Assembly (NCBI GenBank): GCA_014874365.1
Contig: JACWAH010000026.1
Span: 62,001-126,000 of the forward strand
DNA: 64,000 nt
Direction: 5' to 3'
Source: Thermoplasmatales archaeon
Lineage (GTDB): Archaea; Thermoplasmatota; Thermoplasmata; Thermoplasmatales; Thermoplasmataceae
Shown: positions 8,002 through 16,450 of the stretch, one piece after another
Layout: each line of letters starts with the position of its first letter
How positions within the stretch are numbered: the first letter of the stretch is position 1
Program-made: the position numbers and the translations under genes
The notes under the pieces: generated by a model
Database searches by the model: none
What the model saw: the letters and a program-made list of their open reading frames with translations, nothing else
Told to the model about the DNA's origin: nothing

Positions 8002-9249
8002 CTAGCTCTGCTTTATGTCCGCTCTTGCATCACTGGCTATTCGGGAAAATCTCCTACGGTATGATGGATTCATGGCAAAGTATACCAGTGCGACTGCGAC
8101 AGTGGCGATTGCAACTATAGACCAGAACTGTGAAGGAACACCATAAAGATAGGAAAGCAACCCAAGCCCAATAATTGAACCGCCGAATGTACCGCTGCTT
8201 GTGTAAAGGCCATATACCCCGATATATGATCCACGATACTCCTTAGGCGCGATGGTTGTAACTATGCTCTGTGTTGTCGGAGCCATAAAGTCTTCTCCAA
8301 TAGTGGAGACAAACATGAAAATCAGGAGTATTGCAAGGGAAGTGGAATGAAGCAATAAAACAAAACTGACCCCGCCAAATGCAACTCCAACGGATCTCCA
8401 AATCATCGGATTCATGTATTTTGACATCAGGCGAAGGAATGGTACCTGTAGCAGGACCACTTCCAGCCCGTTGAGCGCCCAAATGTATCCAATATAGATT
8501 ATTGGTTGATTCTGTAACACAACCGTATAGATGGTTAAGGCACTCGATCTCTGCACTGATAGAATTGAATAGAGGATCCCTGCAATGATGAAGGAGACAA
8601 ACAGTGTATCCCTTCTATAAGACAGATTGATGGCCTTCCTGGAAATAACATTCACTCCGGGAAAGTGACTTTCCCTCATAAATCTGTAAAGCAGCAGGAC
8701 TTCAACGATATTGGTCATTGACGCAAGCAGGAAAATGTATTGAAACCCAAATCCAGCAAGAAAAGCACCAGTCAGTGGTCCAACTGCAAATCCAAGGTTC
8801 GCCATCAGCCTTATTGCAGTGAATCCTGCAAGCCTGTTTTCGACCCTGGTTACATCTGCAACGGTTGCCTGGACTGCGGGAAATTGAAGCGCGTTGAATA
8901 TCACTACACCAAACCACGCTGAAATCAGGATTAATAAGAAAGCATGGACTGAAATAAAGTAAAATATCAAAAGATAGAGCAATATATTAGGAATCTGGGT
9001 GAAGACCAGTATTTTCCTTCGTCCTATCCTGTCTGTCCAGATTCCGGCGTAGTATTGAACTATAGCCATTAATAGCGTTCCGCTTCCAATGATAAGCCCG
9101 GTGGAGAGTAGCGATTGCCCGTAATCAAGTGTGAGAACCAGGGGAAGCAAGATAAAAGTCGATCCTCTTCCAAACGATCGAATAAACCTCGTTATTCCCA
9201 GTAACCAGACTCTTCTGTCCAAACCGCTGAGTCTGTAAGAATTCTCCAT
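8002..9249 (-). CDS. MFS transporter (12 membrane spans), substrate unknown
   Basis: The 415-residue integral membrane protein has the major facilitator pattern. Its loop 2-3 motif A is GIWTDRIGRRK (residues 69-79), and twelve hydrophobic segments are spread over the length. The C-terminal half contains IAPKEYRGSYIGVYGLYTSSG, which resembles drug/metabolite exporters of the DHA1 type. It sits between the NRAMP importer and the divergent decarboxylase/DUF364 group, so export of a small molecule made nearby is conceivable, though unproven. It is preceded on its strand by TTAAGTATTTT about 30 bases upstream. Confidence 0.85.
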   Translation of the reverse strand: MENSYRLSGLDRRVWLLGITRFIRSFGRGSTFILLPLVLTLDYGQSLLSTGLIIGSGTLLMAIVQYYAGIWTDRIGRRKILVFTQIPNILLYLLIFYFISVHAFLLILISAWFGVVIFNALQFPAVQATVADVTRVENRLAGFTAIRLMANLGFAVGPLTGAFLAGFGFQYIFLLASMTNIVEVLLLYRFMRESHFPGVNVISRKAINLSYRRDTLFVSFIIAGILYSILSVQRSSALTIYTVVLQNQPIIYIGYIWALNGLEVVLLQVPFLRLMSKYMNPMIWRSVGVAFGGVSFVLLLHSTSLAILLIFMFVSTIGEDFMAPTTQSIVTTIAPKEYRGSYIGVYGLYTSSGTFGGSIIGLGLLSYLYGVPSQFWSIVAIATVAVALVYFAMNPSYRRRFSRIASDARADIKQS

Positions 9250-9726
9250 CTGTCAACTCTTCGATGTGCATATGCCGAAAATACTTAACTATTAACCGGA
9301 GCGATAAGGTATTTAGAGTTGCATAAATTGAAAGAAATAGCTGTTAAAGGCAAGTAGTTCGTGACGGACTGGCTTATTCGCTTTACCCGTATACTTTCAT
9401 AAAACTGATCTAAAATTTTCGAACGTTTCCTTTGTCTTCGCATTTACTCCAATGTCTGTCAGCCAGGTGATAAGTTCCTATCTCAATCAGGAGCAGATAA
9501 TCAGGGATACAGGACTGCAGTCAGATGCGACCTGCTGAATGCCTGGAATTATACCGCCCATAGCTATTTTCGCGAATATTTAAAACGGGCTGTGCTTCCT
9601 ACCTACCTTTTTTTGGGTCTTACTGGTATTGAAGGAAATGACCCTGTTTCAGCTTTCCAGCAAGAGGTTAGGCACAAACGAAATGGTATCTTTTAATCCA
9701 TAAGGCAGACCAGAACCTTATTAGCA
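9250..9726. other. 477-base gene-free stretch with an orphan promoter-like site
   Basis: No protein gene of normal length is present. CGAATATTTAAAAC (about 9577-9590) is a strong TATA-like element reading rightward with no annotated gene behind it. A 21-codon ORF (ATG at 9641, MTLFQLSSKRLGTNEMVSFNP) follows GAAGGA. This could be a small RNA, a microprotein or chance. Confidence 0.3.
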
Positions 9727-10983
9727 TCAGTAGATGGAGTTAAAGAGCTCTTCGCTACTCACGTCTTTTCTCGTGATTTCTTTCACTGTACCATCGCGAA
9801 TTGCGTATTCGGATGGAAAATTGTGCAGCAGGAAGAATACCGGGCTCAAGGTAAGGCCATATGCACCAGCCTTGAATATGCCAATTATATCGCCCGAAGC
9901 TGTGTCCTCGGGTAAGTCTATGTCGATGCCGAAGCAGTCAAGCGGTGTGCATAGCGGGCCTGACACTATTCCCTTGACATTGCGGGAAGCTGATCTATCC
10001 GGAAATACGTGCTCGATTGGGTGATGTTCCTTCATAAAAGCGATTCTCATGAAATTGTTCATTCCACCATCGGTGACGATTACTCTCTTCCCCATAGAAC
10101 CTTTAACGTCCATGACCCTTGTCAGGAAAATACCGGCTTCAGCCGCAATATACCTGCCACTCTCAAAATACAGGTTCTTCCTGGAAAGTGAAAATTCATC
10201 CATTAAAGACCTCAATCCAGCAGAAAATTTATCAAGATCGAGTTCACTCTGATTATCTGTATAGGGGATTGCAAAACCTCCTCCAACGTCAATGTGTCCA
10301 AACTGATCGGAAAACCTGGAAACAGATGAAAGCAACCGTCTGTGGAATTCAAGCATTACAGTATAGTCGGAGAGCTGGCTTCCCATATAGTAATGTATGC
10401 CTTTCAATTCCGCATCCAGTCCCTCTATTTTCCTAAACGCTACTGGAAGTTCTGAAATGTCTATACCAAACTTGGATTCACTGCCTACCATGCTTTCAGT
10501 AACCCCGGGTACGGTGTTTTCTATGTTGACCCTTATGAAAATAACTGTTACTCCATTATGATGGGCAGCCAGGAAGTCCAGTTCTCTCTGGGACTCAGCT
10601 ACGATGCCAAAGACCCTGGAATTCAGTGCAAATTCCATCGTTTCGTTATCCTTGCCGGGCCCAAGCAACAGAATCCGATCAGCGGCCTGCCCCATCTTAA
10701 GTGCGTGTTTCAACTCCCCTTCAGACGATACCTCAGTCCTGTATCCAGCTTCTATTGTCCATTTCATCATGGTGCGTGAAGGATTTGCTTTTGTAGAGTA
10801 GAAGATTGAGGCTCCTGGCGATACTTTGGTCAAGGCGTTGCGGAGCAAATCTGATCTTCGTTTAAAATTCGCATAACTGTAAATGTAGGCTGGTGTCCTC
10901 AATTCAGATAATTGCTGAATAAGGTTGTTATCTTCATCCAGCCACTTTGAAATACTTCGCCTTATGGGAACCGTTTTATTCAT
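9727..10983 (-). CDS. PLP-dependent decarboxylase, LysA/ornithine-decarboxylase-like (fold type III)
   Basis: These enzymes decarboxylate amino acids using PLP on an alanine-racemase-type barrel. The PLP lysine is K65 (FYSTKAN). Phosphate- and cofactor-binding parts are HYYMGS (197-202), VGGGFAIPY (233-241) and ESGRYI (274-279). The active-site Cys and Tyr are in GPLCTPLD (C345) and GAYG (Y375). The 418-residue length fits. The order of motifs is that of diaminopimelate decarboxylase, but the GPLCTPLDCFG and SPVFFLLHN forms are closer to branches acting on other or carrier-linked amino acids. With no lysine genes nearby and a DUF364-like gene divergent to it, a secondary-metabolite role is as likely as LysA. 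The family is certain, the substrate is not. Confidence 0.82.
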   Translation of the reverse strand: MNKTVPIRRSISKWLDEDNNLIQQLSELRTPAYIYSYANFKRRSDLLRNALTKVSPGASIFYSTKANPSRTMMKWTIEAGYRTEVSSEGELKHALKMGQAADRILLLGPGKDNETMEFALNSRVFGIVAESQRELDFLAAHHNGVTVIFIRVNIENTVPGVTESMVGSESKFGIDISELPVAFRKIEGLDAELKGIHYYMGSQLSDYTVMLEFHRRLLSSVSRFSDQFGHIDVGGGFAIPYTDNQSELDLDKFSAGLRSLMDEFSLSRKNLYFESGRYIAAEAGIFLTRVMDVKGSMGKRVIVTDGGMNNFMRIAFMKEHHPIEHVFPDRSASRNVKGIVSGPLCTPLDCFGIDIDLPEDTASGDIIGIFKAGAYGLTLSPVFFLLHNFPSEYAIRDGTVKEITRKDVSSEELFNSIY

Positions 10984-11039
10984 GTAAGGATAATACTTTC
11001 ATGCATTTTGTTTTGAGCTTTACTGCGCTTCAGCTATGC

Positions 11040-11047
11040 TTTAAATT
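11040..11047 (+). promoter_or_regulatory. TATA box for the DUF364-like/kinase operon (leaderless)
   Basis: TTTAAATT is centred 25-26 bases before ATG 11069, the expected TATA-to-start distance for a leaderless mRNA. The divergent decarboxylase start is 86 bases to the left, so both transcripts could be controlled from this short region. Confidence 0.5.
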
Positions 11048-11068
11048 TCAGTGAGTGATTGAACGCAC

Positions 11069-11935
11069 ATGCCGCAGGAAACTAACCATTCTCATGGAGA
11101 GCCGGTTTATGACAAACTAGTAGACAAATTAGAGGATCTGGAAGGTTACGCAAATGCCAGAATTAACGGATTGTGGAACATTAGACTGAAATACCAGCCT
11201 GCACCGGGTGAGCGACTCTTTGAGTATGAAGTGATTATTTGCCAGACAAATATTGGCCAGGGAGCATCCTACGCTTTCGAGCCAGTAGATAATGCCCGGA
11301 TGTCGTCCCTGATAGGCAAGCTGGTATCGGAGATTGATTTTCACGATTATGATCAGTTCTCGCTTAAAGTCGCGATTCTTGATTCAATGTTCGCAAATAA
11401 TTTTCCTAAGGAGCCAAGCCTTGAACTCATTGTTTCTGGAAGGTCTTCAGATAAGGCATCCACCCGTGCTGAGATTGTAGCTGGAGAAGCCCTGCGAATC
11501 ATCAACAGGAAGCAGCAAAATGGAAAGATTAAAGGGAAGAAACCCTTAGTTCTAAACATAGGTTACGTAAGCAGGTTTAAGTCCGTACTTAACAGGGCGC
11601 TCGATTTACAGTTTTGTGCGACCGATCTTCATCCTGATCTGGTAGGCAGGATGGTGGATGGAATTATTATCGAAGATGGCTTCGATCACAATGATGATTA
11701 CCTTGAAAAAGCGGATGTTGCCATTATCACTGGTATGACCATCACTACTCAAACGCTATCAAAACTCATTGGAATTGCCAAAAAGTATGATACCGAAATA
11801 GTAATTTTCGCAGAAACAGGATATAACATATCTGCACATTACGTCGACTTTGGAGTCACTTCAGTAATTAGCGAGGAATTTCCTTACTATATATTTGATG
11901 GCAGCTCTATTATTCGTGTTTTCAGGAAAGAATGA
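11069..11935 (+). CDS. Rossmann-like protein, probable DUF364 (putative heavy-metal chelation) family
   Basis: The C-terminal half (about residues 158-286) looks like PF04016/DUF364: LVLNIGYVSRFK, then YLEKADVAIITGMTITTQTL (211-230), then IVIFAETGYNISAHYVDFGVTSVISEEF. This is the typical adV-iTG-t--n-TL followed by a glycine-rich strand. The N-terminal half is unassigned and may be the companion DUF4213-type domain. DUF364 proteins have been linked to metal chelation, but their reaction is unknown. The next gene overlaps it by 4 bases (ATGA), so they are translationally coupled. The PLP decarboxylase is divergent. The call rests on pattern memory, so moderate confidence. Confidence 0.6.
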   Translation: MPQETNHSHGEPVYDKLVDKLEDLEGYANARINGLWNIRLKYQPAPGERLFEYEVIICQTNIGQGASYAFEPVDNARMSSLIGKLVSEIDFHDYDQFSLKVAILDSMFANNFPKEPSLELIVSGRSSDKASTRAEIVAGEALRIINRKQQNGKIKGKKPLVLNIGYVSRFKSVLNRALDLQFCATDLHPDLVGRMVDGIIIEDGFDHNDDYLEKADVAIITGMTITTQTLSKLIGIAKKYDTEIVIFAETGYNISAHYVDFGVTSVISEEFPYYIFDGSSIIRVFRKE

Positions 11936-12909
11936 ATAAGCCGGATTTGGGGTTCAAATGGCCAAACCTTGATGCTTCAATAGCAAGATCATTGTTAATT
12001 GAACCGGACAACTTTCATTCAAAGTCATTAAATGATTTCATGGACGCGATAGCGAAACGGATTATGGCCATTTTCCCTGAAGCTAACCTGGAAAAGCCAC
12101 AATTAATCGATACCGGCTGGGATAACCTGGTCATTGCATTTGACAGAAAATACGTTTTCAAGATACCCAGGTCTAAAAGAAATGTTACTCATCTCATGCG
12201 GGAAATCAATCTCCTTGAAAAGATAGAGATGGGCAGATGGAATGTTCCACGCTATATTTTCCTTCACCGTAATGGGGGACTTGTGGTAGCTGGTTACGAA
12301 TATATTGAAGGTATTCCAATATCTGGATTTTCAACTCTTTCCAGTGGCCTTAAGTCGGAACTGAGACGGGCTCTGGATCATATACATTCTGTCCCCATTG
12401 AATCATTAATAGGAGTGAAAGGGCGGGGTCTAAACTCAATTTCATGGCTATCGCTTTATGGGAAATTCTTCAAGAGTCTTGCAAGAAAGCACGCGTCAAC
12501 TCTAGGGACTGAATTATATGATAAGCTAATATCGCATTACTCGATTCTAAAGACTAAATTCCCAGATCGGTTTAAACCTGTCCTGATACATGGTGATTTC
12601 TACAGAAACAATATTTTAGTAGATCCTCAAGGAGCTGAAATTAATGGCATTCTTGACTGGGGAGATGCCATTATCGGCGGTGATCCTGCACTCGATATGG
12701 CAGCGATTTGCATGGATTATGGAGACGCCACATTTTCATTTTTTACTGAACCATATCTAGAGGAGGACCCCTATTTTGCAGATAGGACTAAATTCTACAT
12801 GAATGTTGAACCTCTCATCGTTCTGGATCACGCACGTTCACTGAATGACAGAGACAGAACTGAAAAATATCTTGCAATTCTAGAAAACAACCTAACCCAG
12901 TCACTCTGA
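11932..12909 (+). CDS. aminoglycoside-phosphotransferase-fold small-molecule kinase
   Basis: APH/choline-kinase-like proteins phosphorylate hydroxyl or amino groups of small molecules. The catalytic loop is HGDFYRNNIL (220-229, with D222 and N227), and the metal-binding DWGD follows at 242-245. The ATP lysine is probably K77 in KYVFKIPR, with E91 as partner. The 325-residue length is usual. It is coupled to the DUF364-like gene through a 4-base overlap, so the two presumably act on the same metabolite; antibiotic resistance is not implied. No transporter or ligase is in the operon. Confidence 0.85.
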   Translation: MNKPDLGFKWPNLDASIARSLLIEPDNFHSKSLNDFMDAIAKRIMAIFPEANLEKPQLIDTGWDNLVIAFDRKYVFKIPRSKRNVTHLMREINLLEKIEMGRWNVPRYIFLHRNGGLVVAGYEYIEGIPISGFSTLSSGLKSELRRALDHIHSVPIESLIGVKGRGLNSISWLSLYGKFFKSLARKHASTLGTELYDKLISHYSILKTKFPDRFKPVLIHGDFYRNNILVDPQGAEINGILDWGDAIIGGDPALDMAAICMDYGDATFSFFTEPYLEEDPYFADRTKFYMNVEPLIVLDHARSLNDRDRTEKYLAILENNLTQSL

Positions 12910-13051
12910 AATACTCTTCCCGGCTGGAGCATAGGAGGTTCTGATGTCCTCGCCGTCCATGAAGTTGCTGCTTTAGGGATATCAGCCCACCATTCGCAAC
13001 CAGCCTGTTCCCAAAATGCGTAGATTTCTTGCCCAAACTATTGTAATTTAA

Positions 13052-14503
13052 CTAGAATTCATTTCTGATCCGGTTATCCCCGGATATTTCATCCAGTTCG
13101 AGTCCCTTGGGTTCTGGTAGCAAAAAGAAGGTAAATGCAAAACCTATAACAGCCATAACAGCAAGGAGTAAAAAGAGTTCAGATTGGCCAATTGCCGCGA
13201 CCAGGAAAAGATTCATGAAAGTCCCGATGAAAGCTCCAGTCTTGCCGCCGGCTGCAGATGCGCCTGTGCCAAGGCCTCGAATGGAAGTTGGAAAGACTTC
13301 TGGTGGATAAATAAAAGTGGTAACGTTTGGACCGAACTCAATGAAGAAATAGCTCAATCCATAAATTATGAGGAATTCCCCCACAAACGCCGATGTTTCA
13401 AGGTAAGGAAAGATGCCCAAAATCGCATAAGTAATTGCCATGAATAAAAATCCAGTCATTTGGATTGGTTTCCTTCCTATTCTGTCTACGGTATAAATAG
13501 CAATCCAGTAACCAGGAAAAGCGGCGAAAACGAAAATTAATAGTGAATAGAAAGTGGAAGCCTCAAGCTTTGTTAATCCAGCGTAAGAAGAGGGCACAAT
13601 AAGACCGGTGATATTATTTGACATTATTGTGTTCCCATAAAGAGCCCAATCCATCAAAAACCATGTCCCGGCAGTTCCGATCAATGTGAGGAGAAAAACG
13701 CGATCAGTGAACAACCGTGTCCACTTAACTTTGGAGGTCTTTATCTGGACATTCTGCTCAACCTTCAGTCCGGTGTATTTCTCCCAGGCTTTAGCAGCTT
13801 CCTCAGTCTTCCCCCTTACATTAATGGTATATCTGGGAGGCTCCGGCATGTTCCGTCTTCCATAAATGACCAGTAGTGCAGGTATTGCTCCGAAAGCCAG
13901 CAGCAGTTGCCAGATTAGGGTCAAAGAAAATCCGGAATATTTCAGCATAAGCAGGGCTATCCCGGGACCAGCGATGAGACCCAGCGACTGCATTGAGAAA
14001 ACCATTCCGATCAGCTTTCCTCTATTTTTAGTATTGGAAAACTCTGCCATAATAGTGGAACTTGTTGAATAATCGCCCCCGATTCCAATTCCAAGAACAA
14101 ACCTCCAGAATATCAGAACATAAGGGCTGTTTGTTGGGGTTAAGAACGCACTTCCAAGTGCGCCTGCAATCAATAAAATCAAATTGAGCCCGTAGATCGA
14201 TTTTCTTCCGAGTTTATCAAGCAATCTGCCAAATAAAATAGCCCCGATTATTGCTGAGAGCAGGGATGTAGAGGAAATCAGTGAAATGTAGTAGGTTTTA
14301 GTACTGCCACCGTCCAGCAAAGTCCAGCCTGTTCCCGGAAGGGCCATAATCGATACGACCGCCCCTATAATAAACAAGTCATAAGCATCTGTAAAGAAAC
14401 CCATGCCTGCAAGCCACCAGGTTTTGTAATGAAATCTGCTGACCGCAGTGTTATCCATGGATTCGATTAATCCTGAATGGTTGCCCTCTTGCTTGGCGGT
14501 CAC
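13052..14503 (-). CDS. MFS symporter of the sugar/phosphate/organic-acid type
   Basis: The 483-residue, 12-span transporter contains MGFFTDAYDLFIIG (34-47), typical of phosphate:H+ and metabolite:H+ symporters (PHS/MHS types). Motif A is GRLLDKLGRK (92-101), a second copy is DRIGRKPI, and FIYPPEVFPTSIRGLGTG matches the sugar-porter PETxPTxxRG block. The start codon is a GTG; the ATG 15 codons inside is an alternative. A TATA element (CTATTTATAG) lies about 35 bases upstream on its strand. Likely substrates are phosphate or a carboxylate, by inference only. Confidence 0.82.
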   Translation of the reverse strand: MTAKQEGNHSGLIESMDNTAVSRFHYKTWWLAGMGFFTDAYDLFIIGAVVSIMALPGTGWTLLDGGSTKTYYISLISSTSLLSAIIGAILFGRLLDKLGRKSIYGLNLILLIAGALGSAFLTPTNSPYVLIFWRFVLGIGIGGDYSTSSTIMAEFSNTKNRGKLIGMVFSMQSLGLIAGPGIALLMLKYSGFSLTLIWQLLLAFGAIPALLVIYGRRNMPEPPRYTINVRGKTEEAAKAWEKYTGLKVEQNVQIKTSKVKWTRLFTDRVFLLTLIGTAGTWFLMDWALYGNTIMSNNITGLIVPSSYAGLTKLEASTFYSLLIFVFAAFPGYWIAIYTVDRIGRKPIQMTGFLFMAITYAILGIFPYLETSAFVGEFLIIYGLSYFFIEFGPNVTTFIYPPEVFPTSIRGLGTGASAAGGKTGAFIGTFMNLFLVAAIGQSELFLLLAVMAVIGFAFTFFLLPEPKGLELDEISGDNRIRNEF

Positions 14504-14789
14504 TTTACCGAGAACCTTTTGAGACCCTTAATAGTTCTATAAATAGTGTAAATAGGAGTATATATCTATATATGTAAGATAAGTAACCAGCAAAACCCTT
14601 ACAGACTTCTAAATCATTCGCCCTGGGAATTTATCGAATTGTATGCGACTCATATCTCTACAGTTCCTAAATCCACTGAAGCAGCTAATCGCCTTTTAAT
14701 CTTAATATACAATCCAGGAGATTATAATTGACACATTGGGCCACTGAAGTTCTGGTAATTTATAGACTTATAACTTGCCAGGAAAAATA

Positions 14790-15104
14790 CTAAAGGTACT
14801 TTCGCAATCTGAGCAGCTTGAATTCCATGTTGCCCATAATTCCCCTGACTCCTTTGCCCATCTTGAGAATGCTACCACGATTGTCGTTAACTTCAAGCGT
14901 GAGTCCTTGAGAAATCAGAAACTTCGAGACCCTGTGCGCATTAGAAAGTTTCTTATCCTTTCTTGGAACCATGGAAAATAACTTCTTCGCAAAGCCCTGA
15001 TCCTCGATGGTTACAGAAACCTTTTCGTTTTCAAATGTGGTACTGGCGACTTCTGTACCATTCACTGAAACTTTAAGGTTACCTGTTAGAGCTGGAATTT
15101 GCAT
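14790..15104 (-). CDS. unknown 104-residue protein
   Basis: No family is recognised. The first 60 residues alternate hydrophobic and polar residues as in beta sandwiches (LKVSVNGTEVASTTFENEKVSV), and the C-terminal part is strongly basic (KMGKGVRGIMGNMEFKLLRLRKYL). There is no membrane span. GGCAGG directly precedes ATG 15104. The 58-residue gene ends 19 bases upstream on the same strand, so the two are probably cotranscribed and may be partners. Confidence 0.6.
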   Translation of the reverse strand: MQIPALTGNLKVSVNGTEVASTTFENEKVSVTIEDQGFAKKLFSMVPRKDKKLSNAHRVSKFLISQGLTLEVNDNRGSILKMGKGVRGIMGNMEFKLLRLRKYL

Positions 15105-15123
15105 CCTGCCATCTTTTAAAAGA

Positions 15124-15300
15124 TCAAACCTTCTGCCTTTCGTGTATCGGCCTAATGGTGCAGCTAATCTTTCCGCTCACCACGAAACCTGTCTTCAAGC
15201 CGGGCAATCTGAGCATGACATCGTCGAACTGCACTTCAGCACTGCTCTTGGTCCCTTCAACTGCTCTTATGAAATTTTCAAACACAGTTTCTTCGTCCAT
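15124..15300 (-). CDS. unknown 58-residue protein
   Basis: The frame runs from ATG at 15300 to TGA at 15124. The product begins MDEETVFENFIRAVEGTKSS, continues with VQFDDVMLRLPGLKTGFVVSG and ends IRPIHERQKV. A TATA element (TTGTTAAATA on the minus strand) lies 25 bases before the ATG, matching the leaderless arrangement of other genes here. This strongly supports a real gene despite the size. The sequence looks like a small helix-plus-beta domain. The 104-residue gene follows 19 bases downstream. No family is recognised. Confidence 0.6.
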   Translation of the reverse strand: MDEETVFENFIRAVEGTKSSAEVQFDDVMLRLPGLKTGFVVSGKISCTIRPIHERQKV

Positions 15301-15320
15301 ATCGAATGAATGCTAGACTG

Positions 15321-15330
15321 TATTTAACAA
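15321..15330 (-). promoter_or_regulatory. TATA box of the 58-aa/104-aa gene pair
   Basis: TTGTTAAATA on the minus strand is centred 25 bases before ATG 15300, the position expected for leaderless transcription of the pair. Confidence 0.5.
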
Positions 15331-15529
15331 TAACGTTTTCCAAGTTTTCAGGCGGCTTAAAACGCAGTCCGTCCATGGGAATTCTGGAAAAAGAGCCCTG
15401 ACCCATTTCAATACCATTTCGGTCAAAACATAGCAAAATATCTGTTGAATTCGCCGATTATACTGCGGCGTGCCATTTCAGAATCGGACTGATAGAAGTT
15501 TATTATCTTTGATCATTATGCACCAGTCG

Positions 15530-16450
15530 ATGAGCACAAAACGAGAAGGAATAGCCGTAACTGGTGGATTGGGATTCATTGGATCCAACCTGCTGCGCGC
15601 ACTCCCTTCTGATGCAGTTATTGACGTTGTAGATAACCTAGACACTGGAAGCAGAACGAATTTTTCTGGACTTGAGGGAAAGTCAAATTTTAGGGTGTTT
15701 GAAGAAGATTCTAAGAGCCTGCAAAATCATTCTGATATCAAATACCATACAATTTACCATCTAGGCTTTTATTCAGCCTCACCGATGTATAGAAAGAATC
15801 CACATCATGTTGCAGATGTTATCGACGGGATGATCTCAGTTCTTGAAACTGCGAGACGGGATGATTCAGTAGTTGTATTTTCATCCACTTCATCCATGTA
15901 CAGCGGAATCAAACCCCCGCATAGTGAATCTTCCGTGCCGCTTGTAACAGATTACTACACAGAGGCGAGGATTGCTTGCGAAAGGCTTGGAAAACTCTAC
16001 AATGACCTTTATGGGATTACCGTTTGTGCGATGAGGTTTTTCTCGGTCTACGGCAAACATGAAGCTGCCAAAAACGGATATGCAAATCTTGCCACTCAAT
16101 TTCTGTGGGCGATGAAAAAGAAGGAAGCACCGGTAATATATGGGGATGGAACACAACGCAGGGATTTCGTATACGCTGAAGACGTAGTTGATGCTCTGCT
16201 TAAGGCTTCTAAATTCAAGGGGTTCGACACTTTTAATGTTGGCACCGGCAAGAACTACAGCCTGAATGAACTTGTGGAAATGCTCAATTCACTTTTGGGA
16301 ACCAAAATAAAGCCAAAGTACGTCGAAATGCCTGTAAAAAACTACGTCCATGAGACCCTTGCAGATACTTCAAAAGCAAAAAACAAAATCGGGTTTGAAG
16401 CAAGGGTAAAGTTCCAGGAAGGGCTCAAAATAATCAATGACTATTATTGA
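15530..16450 (+). CDS. NAD-dependent nucleotide-sugar epimerase/dehydratase (extended SDR, GalE-like)
   Basis: This extended short-chain dehydrogenase acts on nucleotide sugars. The NAD site is VTGGLGFIGSN near the N-terminus, followed by VVFSSTSSMYSG. The catalytic YxxxK position reads YYTEAR, so lysine is replaced by arginine, which is unusual. The C-terminal sugar-binding block RRDFVYAEDVVDALL and NVGTGKNYSLNELV is typical. The frame is open from a GTG at 15470, but TATA (TTTATTAT, 15499-15506) lies about 27 bases before ATG 15530, so that start is chosen. ATG 15518 is possible. The downstream heptose kinase overlaps the 3' end by 14 bases, so both probably serve one sugar pathway. Confidence 0.85.
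   Translation: MSTKREGIAVTGGLGFIGSNLLRALPSDAVIDVVDNLDTGSRTNFSGLEGKSNFRVFEEDSKSLQNHSDIKYHTIYHLGFYSASPMYRKNPHHVADVIDGMISVLETARRDDSVVVFSSTSSMYSGIKPPHSESSVPLVTDYYTEARIACERLGKLYNDLYGITVCAMRFFSVYGKHEAAKNGYANLATQFLWAMKKKEAPVIYGDGTQRRDFVYAEDVVDALLKASKFKGFDTFNVGTGKNYSLNELVEMLNSLLGTKIKPKYVEMPVKNYVHETLADTSKAKNKIGFEARVKFQEGLKIINDYY

Noticed and set aside
15007-15309. 100-codon plus-strand frame over the small-gene pair
   Set aside because: The minus-strand frames have a properly placed TATA box and ribosome site, while this frame has neither.
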